From Cyanobacterium sp. Dongsha4 (GTDB taxonomy: Bacteria; Cyanobacteriota; Cyanobacteriia; Cyanobacteriales; Cyanobacteriaceae): DNA of 64,000 nucleotides. Positions 56,039-64,000 of this stretch are shown here, piece by piece. Position 1 is the stretch's first letter. Each line of letters starts with the position of its first letter. The notes beneath the pieces were generated by a model that was given only the letters and a program-made list of their open reading frames with translations, did no database searches and was not told the origin of the DNA. Both the position numbers and the translations under genes were made by a program. The stretch is taken from positions 1,625,326-1,689,325 of the forward strand of contig NZ_CP084098.1 of assembly GCF_036345015.1 (NCBI RefSeq). The letters run 5' to 3'.

Positions 56039-58033
56039 ATGTTTCATCTTAACTCACCCTTCCAACCCACTGGAGATCAACCAAGTGCGATCGCATCTTT
56101 AGTGGAATCATTATCATCAGGAAATCGTTTTCAAACCCTCCTCGGTGCAACAGGTACTGGTAAAACTTATACCATAGCGTGTACTATTGCTCAACATCAA
56201 AAACCAACGTTAGTATTAGCCCATAATAAAACCTTAGCGGCGCAACTGTGCAACGAATTAAGGCAGTTTTTCCCTCACAATGCCGTTGAATACTTTATCA
56301 GCTATTACGACTACTACCAACCAGAGGCTTATATTCCCGTTACCGATACCTACATCGAGAAAAGTTCGTCTATTAACGATGAAATTGATATGTTGCGTCA
56401 CTCCGCTACTAGGTCATTATTTGAAAGAAAGGATGTCATTGTCGTTGCTTCCATCAGTTGTATTTATGGTTTAGGGATGCCCGTTGAATACCTCAAAGCC
56501 TCTATCCCTTTAGAGATTAACCAAGAATATGATCCTCGTCAACTACTTAGGGATTTAGTAAATGTACAGTATCATCGCAACGATACAGAGCTATCCCGTG
56601 CTACTTTTCGCCTCAAAGGGGATGTGTTAGAAATCGTCCCTGCCTACGAAGATCGAGTTATAAGAGTCGAATTTTTTGGAGATGAAATCGAAGCAATTTC
56701 TCTTTTAGATCCTGTTACAGGGGAATTATTGCAAGAATTAGAGCGAATTAACATCTACCCTGCCAAGCACTTTGTAACACCTCAAGACCAATTAGAGGGT
56801 GCGATCGCGCTTATCGAGATGGAATTAGAAGAAAGGTTAATAGAATTGGAAAAACAGGGAAAATTAGTCGAGGCACAACGATTAAAACAGAAAACAAAAT
56901 ATGATTTAGAGATGTTAAAAGAAGTGGGATATTGTAATGGAGTAGAGAATTATTCAAGACATTTAACAGGTAGAAAAGCAGGGCAACCCCCCGATTGTTT
57001 AGTGGATTATTTTCCTGAAGATTGGCTTTTAGTAGTGGACGAATCCCACGTTACTGTACCGCAAATTAGGGGGATGTATAATGGAGATCAAGCACGAAAG
57101 AAAGTATTAATTGATCATGGTTTTCGCTTACCCAGTGCGGCAGATAATCGCCCTTTAAAAGCCGATGAATTTTGGCAGAAAGTTCAACAATGTATTTTCG
57201 TTTCTGCTACTCCTAGTAATTGGGAAATTGAACAATCAGAAAATAGAATTACGGAGCAAATTATTCGCCCTACTGGTATCTTAGATCCCGAAATTTTTGT
57301 AAGACCTACCGAAGGACAAGTGGACGACTTATTAGGAGAAATTAAAGAGAGAATTAAGAGAAAAGAAAGGGTATTAATAACAACTTTAACAAAAAGAATG
57401 TCAGAAGATTTGACAGAATATTTGCAGGAAAGAGGGGTAAATGTACAATATTTGCATTCTGAAATTCAATCTATTGAGAGAATAGAAATATTACAGAGTT
57501 TAAGGGCAGGAGAATTTGATGTCTTAATTGGAGTGAATTTATTAAGGGAAGGGCTAGATTTACCTGAAGTCTCATTAGCGATTATTTTAGATGCAGATAA
57601 AGAAGGATTTTTGAGGTCAGAAAAATCATTAATTCAAACCATAGGAAGGGCGGCAAGACACGTTAATGGACAAGCTATTTTATACGCTGATAACTTTACC
57701 GATAGCATGGAAAAAGCGATTAATGAAACGAAGAGAAGAAGAAAAATTCAACTAGAATATAATCAAAAAAATAATATTATTCCTCAATCTATTAGTAAAA
57801 AATCCAGTAATTCTATTTTAGAGTTTTTAGATATATCTCGAAAATTAAACTCTCAACAATTAGAGGAAGTTTATAACCAAGTCGAAGAAATTAGCCTTGA
57901 TAAGATACCAGATTTAATTAAGCAATTTGAGGAAAAAATGAAAGAATCAGCTAAGAATTTAGAATTTGAAAAAGCCGCCGAATATAGAGACAAAATTAAA
58001 AACTTAAGGGCAAAATTAGTCTCTTATAACTAA
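56039..58033 (+). CDS. uvrB: UvrABC excinuclease subunit B
   Basis: The 664-residue damage-verifying helicase has Walker A ([10 protein letters not shown]), the beta-hairpin region ([12 protein letters not shown]), DESH ([16 protein letters not shown]), helicase C motifs ([20 protein letters not shown]) and the C-terminal UVR motif ([19 protein letters not shown]). It starts 42 bp after the carboxypeptidase gene and may be co-transcribed with it. Confidence 0.97.
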   Translation: MFHLNSPFQPTGDQPSAIASLVESLSSGNRFQTLLGATGTGKTYTIACTIAQHQKPTLVLAHNKTLAAQLCNELRQFFPHNAVEYFISYYDYYQPEAYIPVTDTYIEKSSSINDEIDMLRHSATRSLFERKDVIVVASISCIYGLGMPVEYLKASIPLEINQEYDPRQLLRDLVNVQYHRNDTELSRATFRLKGDVLEIVPAYEDRVIRVEFFGDEIEAISLLDPVTGELLQELERINIYPAKHFVTPQDQLEGAIALIEMELEERLIELEKQGKLVEAQRLKQKTKYDLEMLKEVGYCNGVENYSRHLTGRKAGQPPDCLVDYFPEDWLLVVDESHVTVPQIRGMYNGDQARKKVLIDHGFRLPSAADNRPLKADEFWQKVQQCIFVSATPSNWEIEQSENRITEQIIRPTGILDPEIFVRPTEGQVDDLLGEIKERIKRKERVLITTLTKRMSEDLTEYLQERGVNVQYLHSEIQSIERIEILQSLRAGEFDVLIGVNLLREGLDLPEVSLAIILDADKEGFLRSEKSLIQTIGRAARHVNGQAILYADNFTDSMEKAINETKRRRKIQLEYNQKNNIIPQSISKKSSNSILEFLDISRKLNSQQLEEVYNQVEEISLDKIPDLIKQFEEKMKESAKNLEFEKAAEYRDKIKNLRAKLVSYN

Positions 58034-58162
58034 TCTTGTGTAGTTGCGTTTATGTTAAGTGAAGTGAGGCTTAGGGTATCAGATAGTTTTGAAAAACAAC
58101 TTGGTAATACTGAGCTTTTTTGTTGCTCTAATCTACCTTAACCCTTGGAGAGAAAACTTCAA

Positions 58163-58465
58163 CTATGATTGACATACTTTAGTATTGTTATTTTTAATAA
58201 TAGAGAAAGCGTCAAATTCAAGAATTTCCAATTCTCCCGTCACAGTAACTTGATCCCCCACTTGTATATGTTGAGGGGTTTTATCCCCACAGACACTGTA
58301 AGAATCAACGGAAAGAGAACGAGAGTCCGTTTTTAATTGAAAACCATCCTCCCAAACCCTTTCCACTGTGCCAGAAAAAGAGGCATTTCGATTCTGAGCA
58401 AAGACAAATAAAGAACTAGAGAAAATAAGACCTAAAGATACTATTCCTGTGAAAGTTAACTTCAT
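58163..58465 (-). CDS. Small secreted OB-fold-like protein
   Basis: The 100-residue protein has a signal peptide (MKLTFTGIVSLGLIFSSSL, cleavage after VFA) and a mature beta-rich part (SFSGTVERVWEDGFQLKTDS, IQVGDQVTVTGELEILEFDA) with the pattern of a bacterial OB-fold. Two cysteines (SVCGDK and KVCQS) could form a disulfide. The function is unknown. It lies between uvrB (convergent) and the cyn operon and may be independent. Confidence 0.6.
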   Translation of the reverse strand: MKLTFTGIVSLGLIFSSSLFVFAQNRNASFSGTVERVWEDGFQLKTDSRSLSVDSYSVCGDKTPQHIQVGDQVTVTGELEILEFDAFSIIKNNNTKVCQS

Positions 58466-58556
58466 AATTTCACCTTACAGACTGTCAAAAATTAACAATA
58501 GTTATTCTTTAGACCTCTTGTGAACTAAAATGGTTCTTTGATACTTTGGAAAAAAT

Positions 58557-59000
58557 TTACCATTTTTTATAGGGTAAAAACTTACCACACATTGTAACTT
58601 GGACTCGATCGCCTTTTGGATCTTCCACTTTGTCCACATCTAAGGTAAAGTCGATCGCACTCATGATACCATCCCCAAATTTTTCATGGATAACCTCTTT
58701 CATGGGCATTCCATACACCTGCATAATTTCGTAAAAACGATAAATCAGAGGATCAGTGGGAATTACAGGGTCTAAAGAGCCTTTTAAAGGGGGTATTGTT
58801 AATTCTTTGGCGAGCTCTGTAGATAAACCTAACGCCTCAACTAGCTTTTTCGCTTCTGTTTCATCAGCACTAGCTTGACGGTAAATCACCGATGCGATCC
58901 ATACTTCATCCCGTCCTAAAATTTCTTCTAATTGAGCAAAAGTAACACCCTTTGATTTTTTTGCTTGTAATAAAGTTTTGGTAATTTCTGCAATAGTCAT
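58557..59000 (-). CDS. cynS: Cyanase (cyanate hydratase)
   Basis: The 147-residue enzyme converts cyanate and bicarbonate to ammonia and CO2. The catalytic trio has the E. coli spacing (Arg96, Glu99, Ser122): here Arg88, Glu91 and Ser114. The N-terminal helix-turn-helix-like domain and the C-terminal [13 protein letters not shown] are complete. AGGTGA precedes the ATG at 59000. It is last in the cyn operon. Confidence 0.97.
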   Translation of the reverse strand: MTIAEITKTLLQAKKSKGVTFAQLEEILGRDEVWIASVIYRQASADETEAKKLVEALGLSTELAKELTIPPLKGSLDPVIPTDPLIYRFYEIMQVYGMPMKEVIHEKFGDGIMSAIDFTLDVDKVEDPKGDRVQVTMCGKFLPYKKW

Positions 59001-59061
59001 AATGTGTTCACCTAAATAAAATAATTACAGTTGATTGTGTGTGAGTTTAGAGTTGAACTAT

Positions 59062-59487
59062 TTAACCCCTTTCCCAGAGAAATTTTCGTTCTGATTCCTT
59101 GATCAAAACATCATTGATACTAGCAAAACGATTTTGCATTAAGCCGTTGTCGGCAAATTCCCACATTTCATTGCCATAAGAACGATACCACTGATTAGAT
59201 TCGTCGTGCCACTCATATTCAAAACGAACGGCAATACGATTATCTGTAAAAGCCCATAATTCCTTGCGTAAACGATAATCTAACTCCTTTGCCCATTTAC
59301 GGTATAAAAAAGCCTTGATTTCTTCTCTACCAGACAAAAATTCAGAACGATTACGCCATTGAGAATCAATGGTATAGGCTAAAACAACCTTTTCAGGATC
59401 TCTTGTGTTCCAAGCATCCTCAGCCATTTGCACTTTTTGTTGTGCTGTTTCGAGGGTGAAAGGTGGGAAGGGTGGTTTCGATTCCAT
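59062..59487 (-). CDS. DUF1348 NTF2-like protein in the cyn operon
   Basis: The 141-residue protein is a DUF1348 (NTF2-like) member: [63 protein letters not shown]2-like folds form a cavity that can bind small molecules. Placed 43 bp after cynD and 61 bp before cynS, it is probably co-transcribed with them. The role is unknown; an accessory in cyanate or nitrile-like compound handling is inference. Confidence 0.85.
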   Translation of the reverse strand: MESKPPFPPFTLETAQQKVQMAEDAWNTRDPEKVVLAYTIDSQWRNRSEFLSGREEIKAFLYRKWAKELDYRLRKELWAFTDNRIAVRFEYEWHDESNQWYRSYGNEMWEFADNGLMQNRFASINDVLIKESERKFLWERG

Positions 59488-59530
59488 AGGTGCGATCGCA
59501 ATTTTGATATTAAAAAACTCCGAACTCGGA

Positions 59531-60403
59531 TTAATTGTTGACTCTGGCTTCTTCCACCGCTCTAGTTTCTCGGTATAAGTGTTCTTCCATCGCCACTTTC
59601 AAGTCATGATAAGCAGGATGATCTTCTACTTCAAAACGATTACGAGGACGGGGGAAAGGTACATCAAGAATTTGAGCAATACCTGCTCGAGGACCTTTTG
59701 TCATCATGATGATTTTATCTGACAACAATAAAGCCTCATCGATACTGTGGGTAATCATAATTACCGTTTTCCGATGTTCTTCCCAAATACGCTCAATTTC
59801 TTCTTGTAAAAAGCCACGAGTTAAAGCATCTAATGCCCCAAAAGGCTCATCCATTAGTAAAATATCTGGATTAATCGCCAATGCCCTGGCAATGCCTACC
59901 CGTTGACGCATCCCCCCCGATAACTCGTGAGGATGTTTTTTAGATGCCCCTGTTAACCCTACCATTTGCAAATGTTCTTTAACAATGCGTTTTTGTTGGG
60001 TTATGGGCATTTTTGGGTAAACTGTTTCCACTGCAAAACGGATGTTTTCCTCTACCGTCATCCAGGGCATTAGGGCGTAACTTTGAAACACCATACCTCG
60101 ATCGGGGCCTGGCCCGATGATGGGTTCTTTATTCATCATTACAGAGCCACCACTAGCAGAACTTAACCCTGCAATAATGCTTAAGAGGGTTGACTTTCCA
60201 CAGCCTGAAGGACCAATGATACTGACAAAGGTGTTGTATTCTATATCGAGATTGATATTTTCGAGGGCAACAAATTCTTTTTTCTTTGTGCCGAATAAGC
60301 CTTGTTTTGTTGAGAATACTTTAGAAACATTACGAAGACACAGTTGGACGTTATCCCCTGCCTCCAAACAAGTTAAATATTCTGGTTGAGTTGATACCGT
60401 CAT
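59531..60403 (-). CDS. cynD: Cyanate/nitrate-type ABC transporter ATPase
   Basis: The 290-residue ATPase of the NrtD/CynD/TauB type has Walker [10 protein letters not shown] (64-72), signature [15 protein letters not shown] and Walker [13 protein letters not shown]. It overlaps the permease by 4 bp (60400-60403). The subunit identity as CynD rather than NrtD depends on the linked cynS. Confidence 0.85.
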   Translation of the reverse strand: MTVSTQPEYLTCLEAGDNVQLCLRNVSKVFSTKQGLFGTKKKEFVALENINLDIEYNTFVSIIGPSGCGKSTLLSIIAGLSSASGGSVMMNKEPIIGPGPDRGMVFQSYALMPWMTVEENIRFAVETVYPKMPITQQKRIVKEHLQMVGLTGASKKHPHELSGGMRQRVGIARALAINPDILLMDEPFGALDALTRGFLQEEIERIWEEHRKTVIMITHSIDEALLLSDKIIMMTKGPRAGIAQILDVPFPRPRNRFEVEDHPAYHDLKVAMEEHLYRETRAVEEARVNN

Positions 60404-61233
60404 GATGATTCTTTTCCAAATGAAACCATTTTTTCTAAATAAGCGAAGATTTGATCTAGCAAAAGTCCCACTAAACCAATGATGATAATTGCCACGATGA
60501 TGTTAGGTAGATAAAGATTATTCCATTCACTCCAGATGAAGTAACCCAAGCCAGTACCTAAAAGCATTTCCGCCGCTACAATTACCAACCAAGAAATCCC
60601 CATACTGATGCGTAAACCAGAAATAATATTGGGCAACGCCGCAGGGATAATAACTTTGAAAATAGTTCGCCATTTTGATGCACCGAGGGTTTTGGCTACG
60701 TCGAGATAGTCAGAGTTAACTTTACTCACCCCAAAGGCAGTATTAACGAGAGTGGGCCAAATACTACTGATTAAGATAATGAAAATGCCTGTTTTTTCTG
60801 AATCTCGAAATAAATATAAACCCAAAGGCAACCAAGCAAGGGGGGAAACGGGCTTTAAAAGCTGTACATAGGGATTAAACGCTTTGGTGGCTATTTTTGA
60901 CATTCCGAGCAAAATCCCCAAAGGTACGGCGACGATCGAAGCCATAATATAGCCGATCGCAACTCGTCTCAAGCTAATTAACAAATTCCAACCGATACCC
61001 ATGTCATTAGGTCCATTGTTGAAAAAGGGGTTAGTTAGCCACCACCATAATTCTTTGAGGGTTAAGGAAGCTGTAGGCATACCTTTAGCGAAAATTTTGG
61101 CATTTGCCCCTAATTCCCACACCAGTAGGAATATCCCCAAAGAAAGAAGGAATATTCCCCAGGCTTGGACATTTTCGTTATCGAGTAATTGTTTCAATTT
61201 ATCTTGGGGCGATCGCCCTTGTACAATAGTCAT
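60400..61233 (-). CDS. cynB: Cyanate/nitrate-type ABC transporter permease
   Basis: The 277-residue membrane protein has about six spans and the EAA loop (TLGASKWRTIFKVIIPAALP), typical of NrtB/CynB/SsuC permeases. It lies 138 bp after cynA; the gap contains degenerate heptamer repeats (61335-61371), and a 4-bp overlap couples it to cynD. Confidence 0.85.
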   Translation of the reverse strand: MTIVQGRSPQDKLKQLLDNENVQAWGIFLLSLGIFLLVWELGANAKIFAKGMPTASLTLKELWWWLTNPFFNNGPNDMGIGWNLLISLRRVAIGYIMASIVAVPLGILLGMSKIATKAFNPYVQLLKPVSPLAWLPLGLYLFRDSEKTGIFIILISSIWPTLVNTAFGVSKVNSDYLDVAKTLGASKWRTIFKVIIPAALPNIISGLRISMGISWLVIVAAEMLLGTGLGYFIWSEWNNLYLPNIIVAIIIIGLVGLLLDQIFAYLEKMVSFGKESS

Positions 61234-61334
61234 AAGAATTTAGAATTGAGAATGAAAAATGTAGAAAATTAGGTGTCAGGTTTCAGGTTTTAGGTGTCAG
61301 GCGAATAAAAATTACCCTCCACACCCCCTACTTA

Positions 61335-61371
61335 AAAAAAACTCCGAACCCCGAACTCCGAACTCCGAACC
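61335..61371. repeat. CCGAACT-type heptamers between cynA and cynB
   Basis: The run actccgaaccccgaactccg, then aactccgaaccc, contains degenerate and exact CCGAACT units. The preceding stretch (61269-61300) has caggtttcaggttttaggtg, the reverse complement of CCTGAAA-type units. Both lie inside a probable operon. Confidence 0.7.
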
Positions 61372-62988
61372 CTAAAACCCATATTTATCAATCTGCGCCT
61401 GAATATATTGATCTGGATTTTGAGGATCAAAAGTGTCAAAAGCAAGGGTTTCCGTGCGATAAATGTCCGCAGGGGGTGTTTGCCCTAATTCTTCCGCTAG
61501 TTCCCTCGCTAAATCCGTGAGGAAGATTTCTTGTCCTAATTGGTTATACTTACCATCGGCGGTTAATTGTTTGGCTTTACCGTCTCCTGATATATCCCAA
61601 CGTACTAATTGAGACATAATCCAGTTTGCGAAACTCTGCCAGGGATAAGGATCAAAGTCGATGCGATCGGGTACATCTAAGTTATTACCTAAACCATCCT
61701 CAAATTTACCTGTTAAGACTGCTTGAACTACTTCTACTGGTTGATTCAAAAAGGCGCGATCGGAGATAGCCTCAGCAATTTCGACTCTATTTTCTGGTTT
61801 ACTAGCGTAACCCGTTGCCTCGATAATGGATTTATTTAACGCTCTAAAGGTGTTAGGATTTTCGTTAATCCATGTATCACTTGCCGCAAAAGCACAACAG
61901 GGATGCCCGGGCCATAATTCTTTGGTTAACTTATGAATAAATCCTGCATTTTCATAGACTGCCCGTTGATTAAAGGGATCAGGCATCAAGAAACCGTCAA
62001 TATCCCCTGCTACTAATTGGGCGATACTGTCTGGCGGTGGTACGGGGCGAATGGTAACGTCCACATCTGGATTAATACCCCCTGTGGCTAAATAGTAACG
62101 TAAGAGTAAATTGTGCATAGAATAGGGGAAAGGTACTCCCAACACAAAACCCTTAAAGTCCGCAGGACCGTTGATTTTACCCTTATACTTATTAGAAACG
62201 GTGATGGCTTGTCCGTTGATATTTTCGATACTTGCCAATCTTACCCCAAAGGTAGCCGAACCTAATCCCAAAGTCATGGCAATGGGCATGGGTGCTAACA
62301 TATGATATGCGTCTAACTCCCCTGCGATCGCAGAATCCCTCACCGCCCCCCAACTCGGCATTTTTACAACCTGAGTGTTTAAGCCGTACTTTTGATAAAA
62401 ACCTAAAGGCTCAGACATAATAATCGGAGTAGCACAGGTAATGGGTATAAAGCCCACCTTTAAATCTGTTTTTTCTAAGTTAGAAGTATCAGGGGGAGGG
62501 GCATCGGGTTGAGACTCAGGAGTACCAGCATTGTTGCCACAGGCATTAACAAGGGTAACTAAAGCCGCTCCAATGGCTACATTTTGCAAAAATTTACGAC
62601 GACTAAATTCACCACTGCGGATAGCATCACCAAAAAATTCTCCAGCTTTTGCACCAAAGGCGGCGGAAAAAGCATTATCCAAACCACCTGCTTGTTTTGC
62701 CAATTCTAAGACCAATTTCTCTCTTTTCGGGCTTCCTTTTCCAGCCATTTTTAAGAATAATTCTTTCCTTAATTCTGCGGTGCTTAAGGAGTTGGCAATA
62801 TCGAAAGTAACGGGTTTATAAACCCCCATTTTTGTCAAATCACTAATCATCTCAAGAGGATCTTGAGGCATAGTTTGCATAAATTCCCAGTGACTTTGAC
62901 TAGGGTGAAATTTACCACATTGGACGCAAAAATTTTCTGCTGTTTTCCATTCATCTCTAGGAGATAAAATTGTTTTTGTTAATGCCAT
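61372..62988 (-). CDS. cynA: Cyanate-type substrate-binding lipoprotein with a long N-terminal region
   Basis: The 538-residue protein is a NrtA/CynA-type solute-binding protein (KVGFIPITCATPIIMSEPLG, LLLRYYLATGGINPDVDVTI, GHPCCAFAASDTW). Its twin-arginine lipoprotein signal (SRRKFLQNVAIGAALVTLVN, lipobox Cys150) is internal. Ahead of it lie about 126 residues with Cys21 and Cys24 (CVQC) and several helices. Lipoprotein processing would cut this region off. The open frame has no alternative initiator near the RR motif, so the extension may be real. An NtcA box lies 60 bp upstream. Confidence 0.8.
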   Translation of the reverse strand: MALTKTILSPRDEWKTAENFCVQCGKFHPSQSHWEFMQTMPQDPLEMISDLTKMGVYKPVTFDIANSLSTAELRKELFLKMAGKGSPKREKLVLELAKQAGGLDNAFSAAFGAKAGEFFGDAIRSGEFSRRKFLQNVAIGAALVTLVNACGNNAGTPESQPDAPPPDTSNLEKTDLKVGFIPITCATPIIMSEPLGFYQKYGLNTQVVKMPSWGAVRDSAIAGELDAYHMLAPMPIAMTLGLGSATFGVRLASIENINGQAITVSNKYKGKINGPADFKGFVLGVPFPYSMHNLLLRYYLATGGINPDVDVTIRPVPPPDSIAQLVAGDIDGFLMPDPFNQRAVYENAGFIHKLTKELWPGHPCCAFAASDTWINENPNTFRALNKSIIEATGYASKPENRVEIAEAISDRAFLNQPVEVVQAVLTGKFEDGLGNNLDVPDRIDFDPYPWQSFANWIMSQLVRWDISGDGKAKQLTADGKYNQLGQEIFLTDLARELAEELGQTPPADIYRTETLAFDTFDPQNPDQYIQAQIDKYGF

Positions 62989-63329
62989 AATTACCCAATA
63001 TTAGCAATTTGTATGGGGATATTAAACGGGTTTTTAAGATTAAGTTTTGTAAAGATAAATACAATTATAGAAAATCTTTTCAACAATCAGAAAAAATGTA
63101 AGTTAAATCCGTCTTAACTTAATACCAATGTTTGATGATGTTTGATAACGTTTGCAAATTTCTAGCCGAAAACTATAAACCTGAGTTCGGAGTTCGGTTT
63201 TCGGAGTTCAGAGTTAAAATAGCTAGATGCAGATTCTCTCATCTTATTACAATCAGAAAACCTCGTTTTACCAGAAGTCTAATAAAGTAGAATGAAGAAA
63301 TAGCAATTATTTATTCCGCAATTATTCTC
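62989..63329. promoter_or_regulatory. Divergent cyn-MBL regulatory region with a perfect NtcA box
   Basis: GTA-N8-TAC is at 63049-63062 (GTAAAGATAAATAC), the exact NtcA consensus and palindromic. On the cynA strand, TAATAT (63019-63024) lies 24 bp beyond it, close to the 22-23 bp seen in NtcA-activated promoters. The predicted start site is about 20-25 bp before the cynA ATG. The right half (63180-63225) has degenerate AGTTCGG heptamers. Confidence 0.75.
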
Positions 63330-64000
63330 ATGCAATTAACTTGGTTAGATAGCAACTCATGGTTGATCGAAATGTCTAATACAAGGATTTTACTAGATCC
63401 TTGGTTAGTGGGTTCTTTGGTTTTCGGTAATCTTAAATGGTTACTAGAAGGGAAAAAGAAGACATCTCGCCCTATTCCTGACAATATTGATTTTATTCTT
63501 CTTTCTCAGGGTTTAGAAGATCATGCTCATCCCCCTACTTTAAAGGTTTTAGATCATAATTTACCTGTGGTGGCTTCGGTAAATGCGGGAAAAGTTTGTC
63601 AGGATTTTGGTTATACCAATATCACTACTCTTAAGCATAATGAAAGCTACATTTTTAATGATAAAATTCAAATAGATGCGATCGCAGGTTCTCCCGTTGG
63701 GCCGGGTGTAGTAGAGAATGGATATATTCTTAGAGATTTAATGACTGGGGAATCCATTTATTATGAACCCCACGGCTTTCACTCACCCAATTTACAAAAA
63801 CAAGAATCAATTACCACAATTATTACTCCTTTAACTAACATCAAAATTCCTTTCCTTGGCCCTGTTATTAAAGGTCAAGAAACTGCGGTAGAAGTCTGCC
63901 GTTGGCTTAATCCTCAATATATTCTGTCCACAGCCGCAGGAGGAGATATAGATTTTGACGGTTTATTGGTCAATCTTTTAAAACCTGATGGCACTATTGA
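63330..64000 (+). CDS. Metallo-beta-lactamase-fold protein, partial (right edge)
   Basis: The open frame from ATG 63330 runs off the window after 223 codons. The N-terminus MQLTWLDSNSWLIEM and RILLDPWLVG and the beta-lactamase-like order are clear. The usual HxHxDH zinc motif is degenerate here (SQGLEDHAH): the last Asp-His is kept, but the first two His are replaced. It may bind metal differently or be a non-canonical hydrolase. The 3' end is missing. Confidence 0.75.
   Translation, partial: MQLTWLDSNSWLIEMSNTRILLDPWLVGSLVFGNLKWLLEGKKKTSRPIPDNIDFILLSQGLEDHAHPPTLKVLDHNLPVVASVNAGKVCQDFGYTNITTLKHNESYIFNDKIQIDAIAGSPVGPGVVENGYILRDLMTGESIYYEPHGFHSPNLQKQESITTIITPLTNIKIPFLGPVIKGQETAVEVCRWLNPQYILSTAAGGDIDFDGLLVNLLKPDGTI

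Noticed and set aside
63049-63062. NtcA box assigned to the divergent metallo-beta-lactamase gene
   Set aside because: It is palindromic and could serve either strand, but the distance to that gene's ATG (268 bp) is much larger than to cynA (60 bp).

Overview
The window is about 64 kb of a low-GC cyanobacterial chromosome. The evidence is the NDH-1 subunits ndhC-ndhK-ndhJ, the oxygen-dependent chlorophyll cyclase acsF next to hemF, the CcsA haem-handling protein, a DICT-domain histidine kinase, an SpkB-like kinase with pentapeptide repeats, and dozens of HIP1 octamers (GCGATCGC), many inside genes. Low GC, short genes and heptamer-rich spacers fit a unicellular Cyanobacterium/Geminocystis-like lineage, but that placement is inference. 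There is no rRNA gene, CRISPR array, transposase or prophage, and I found no tRNA.

Layout. 1-3.5 kb (minus): phasin-like protein, FHA protein, CPA2 antiporter with two USP domains. 4-9 kb (plus): DICT-GAF histidine kinase, MtfA-like peptidase, DNA ligase. 9-15 kb: response regulator, orphan ABC ATPase, small membrane protein, hemF facing away from acsF, pdhA. 15-20 kb: a broken DUF559 gene between inverted G/C-tract repeats, a large PilX-like secreted protein, an unknown protein and a TPR protein. 20-30.4 kb: uvrC, class A PBP, ndhCKJ, a solitary MrpD/NdhD-like subunit, priA. 30.4-31 kb: mntA-hepT toxin-antitoxin pair. 31-46 kb: mostly single metabolic and housekeeping genes (solute-binding protein, Gfo/Idh oxidoreductase, ccsA, NurA-like nuclease, DUF2470, TrmJ-type methyltransferase, alcohol dehydrogenase, SbmA/BacA-like ABC exporter, SDR, SpoIIE-type phosphatase, lysine/ornithine/arginine decarboxylase, SpkB-like kinase). 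46-58 kb: a 66-aa unknown with a strong ribosome site, bestrophin, sppA, htpG, two RelE/ParE-type toxin-antitoxin pairs, a DUF4926/DUF6883-like hybrid, a kinase-SH3b gene followed by a VanY-type carboxypeptidase, and uvrB. 58-63 kb (minus): a cyanate uptake and degradation operon (cynA-cynB-cynD, DUF1348 gene, cynS) with a perfect NtcA box upstream. The right edge cuts a metallo-beta-lactamase-fold gene.

The spacers carry much of the unusual content. (1) Heptamer tandem repeats (units CCGAACT, CCTGAAA, GTTAGGA, AACTCCT, GGGAACA) recur in many spacers, even inside the ndh operon. (2) Several of them sit inside a composite, MITE-like repeat of about 145-175 bp with imperfect terminal inverted repeats. 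(3) A family of palindromes built of C6 and G6 tracts occurs as an inverted pair around the DUF559 gene and as two solitary copies, which suggests a nuclease-associated mobile repeat. (4) The 3' end of htpG and its terminator are duplicated on the far side of a toxin-antitoxin pair, marking a small insertion islet.

The best candidates for something undescribed are the DUF559/G-tract repeat element, the htpG-end toxin-antitoxin islet, the 149-residue region with a CxxC motif ahead of the lipoprotein cysteine of CynA, and the DUF1348 gene embedded in the cyn operon.
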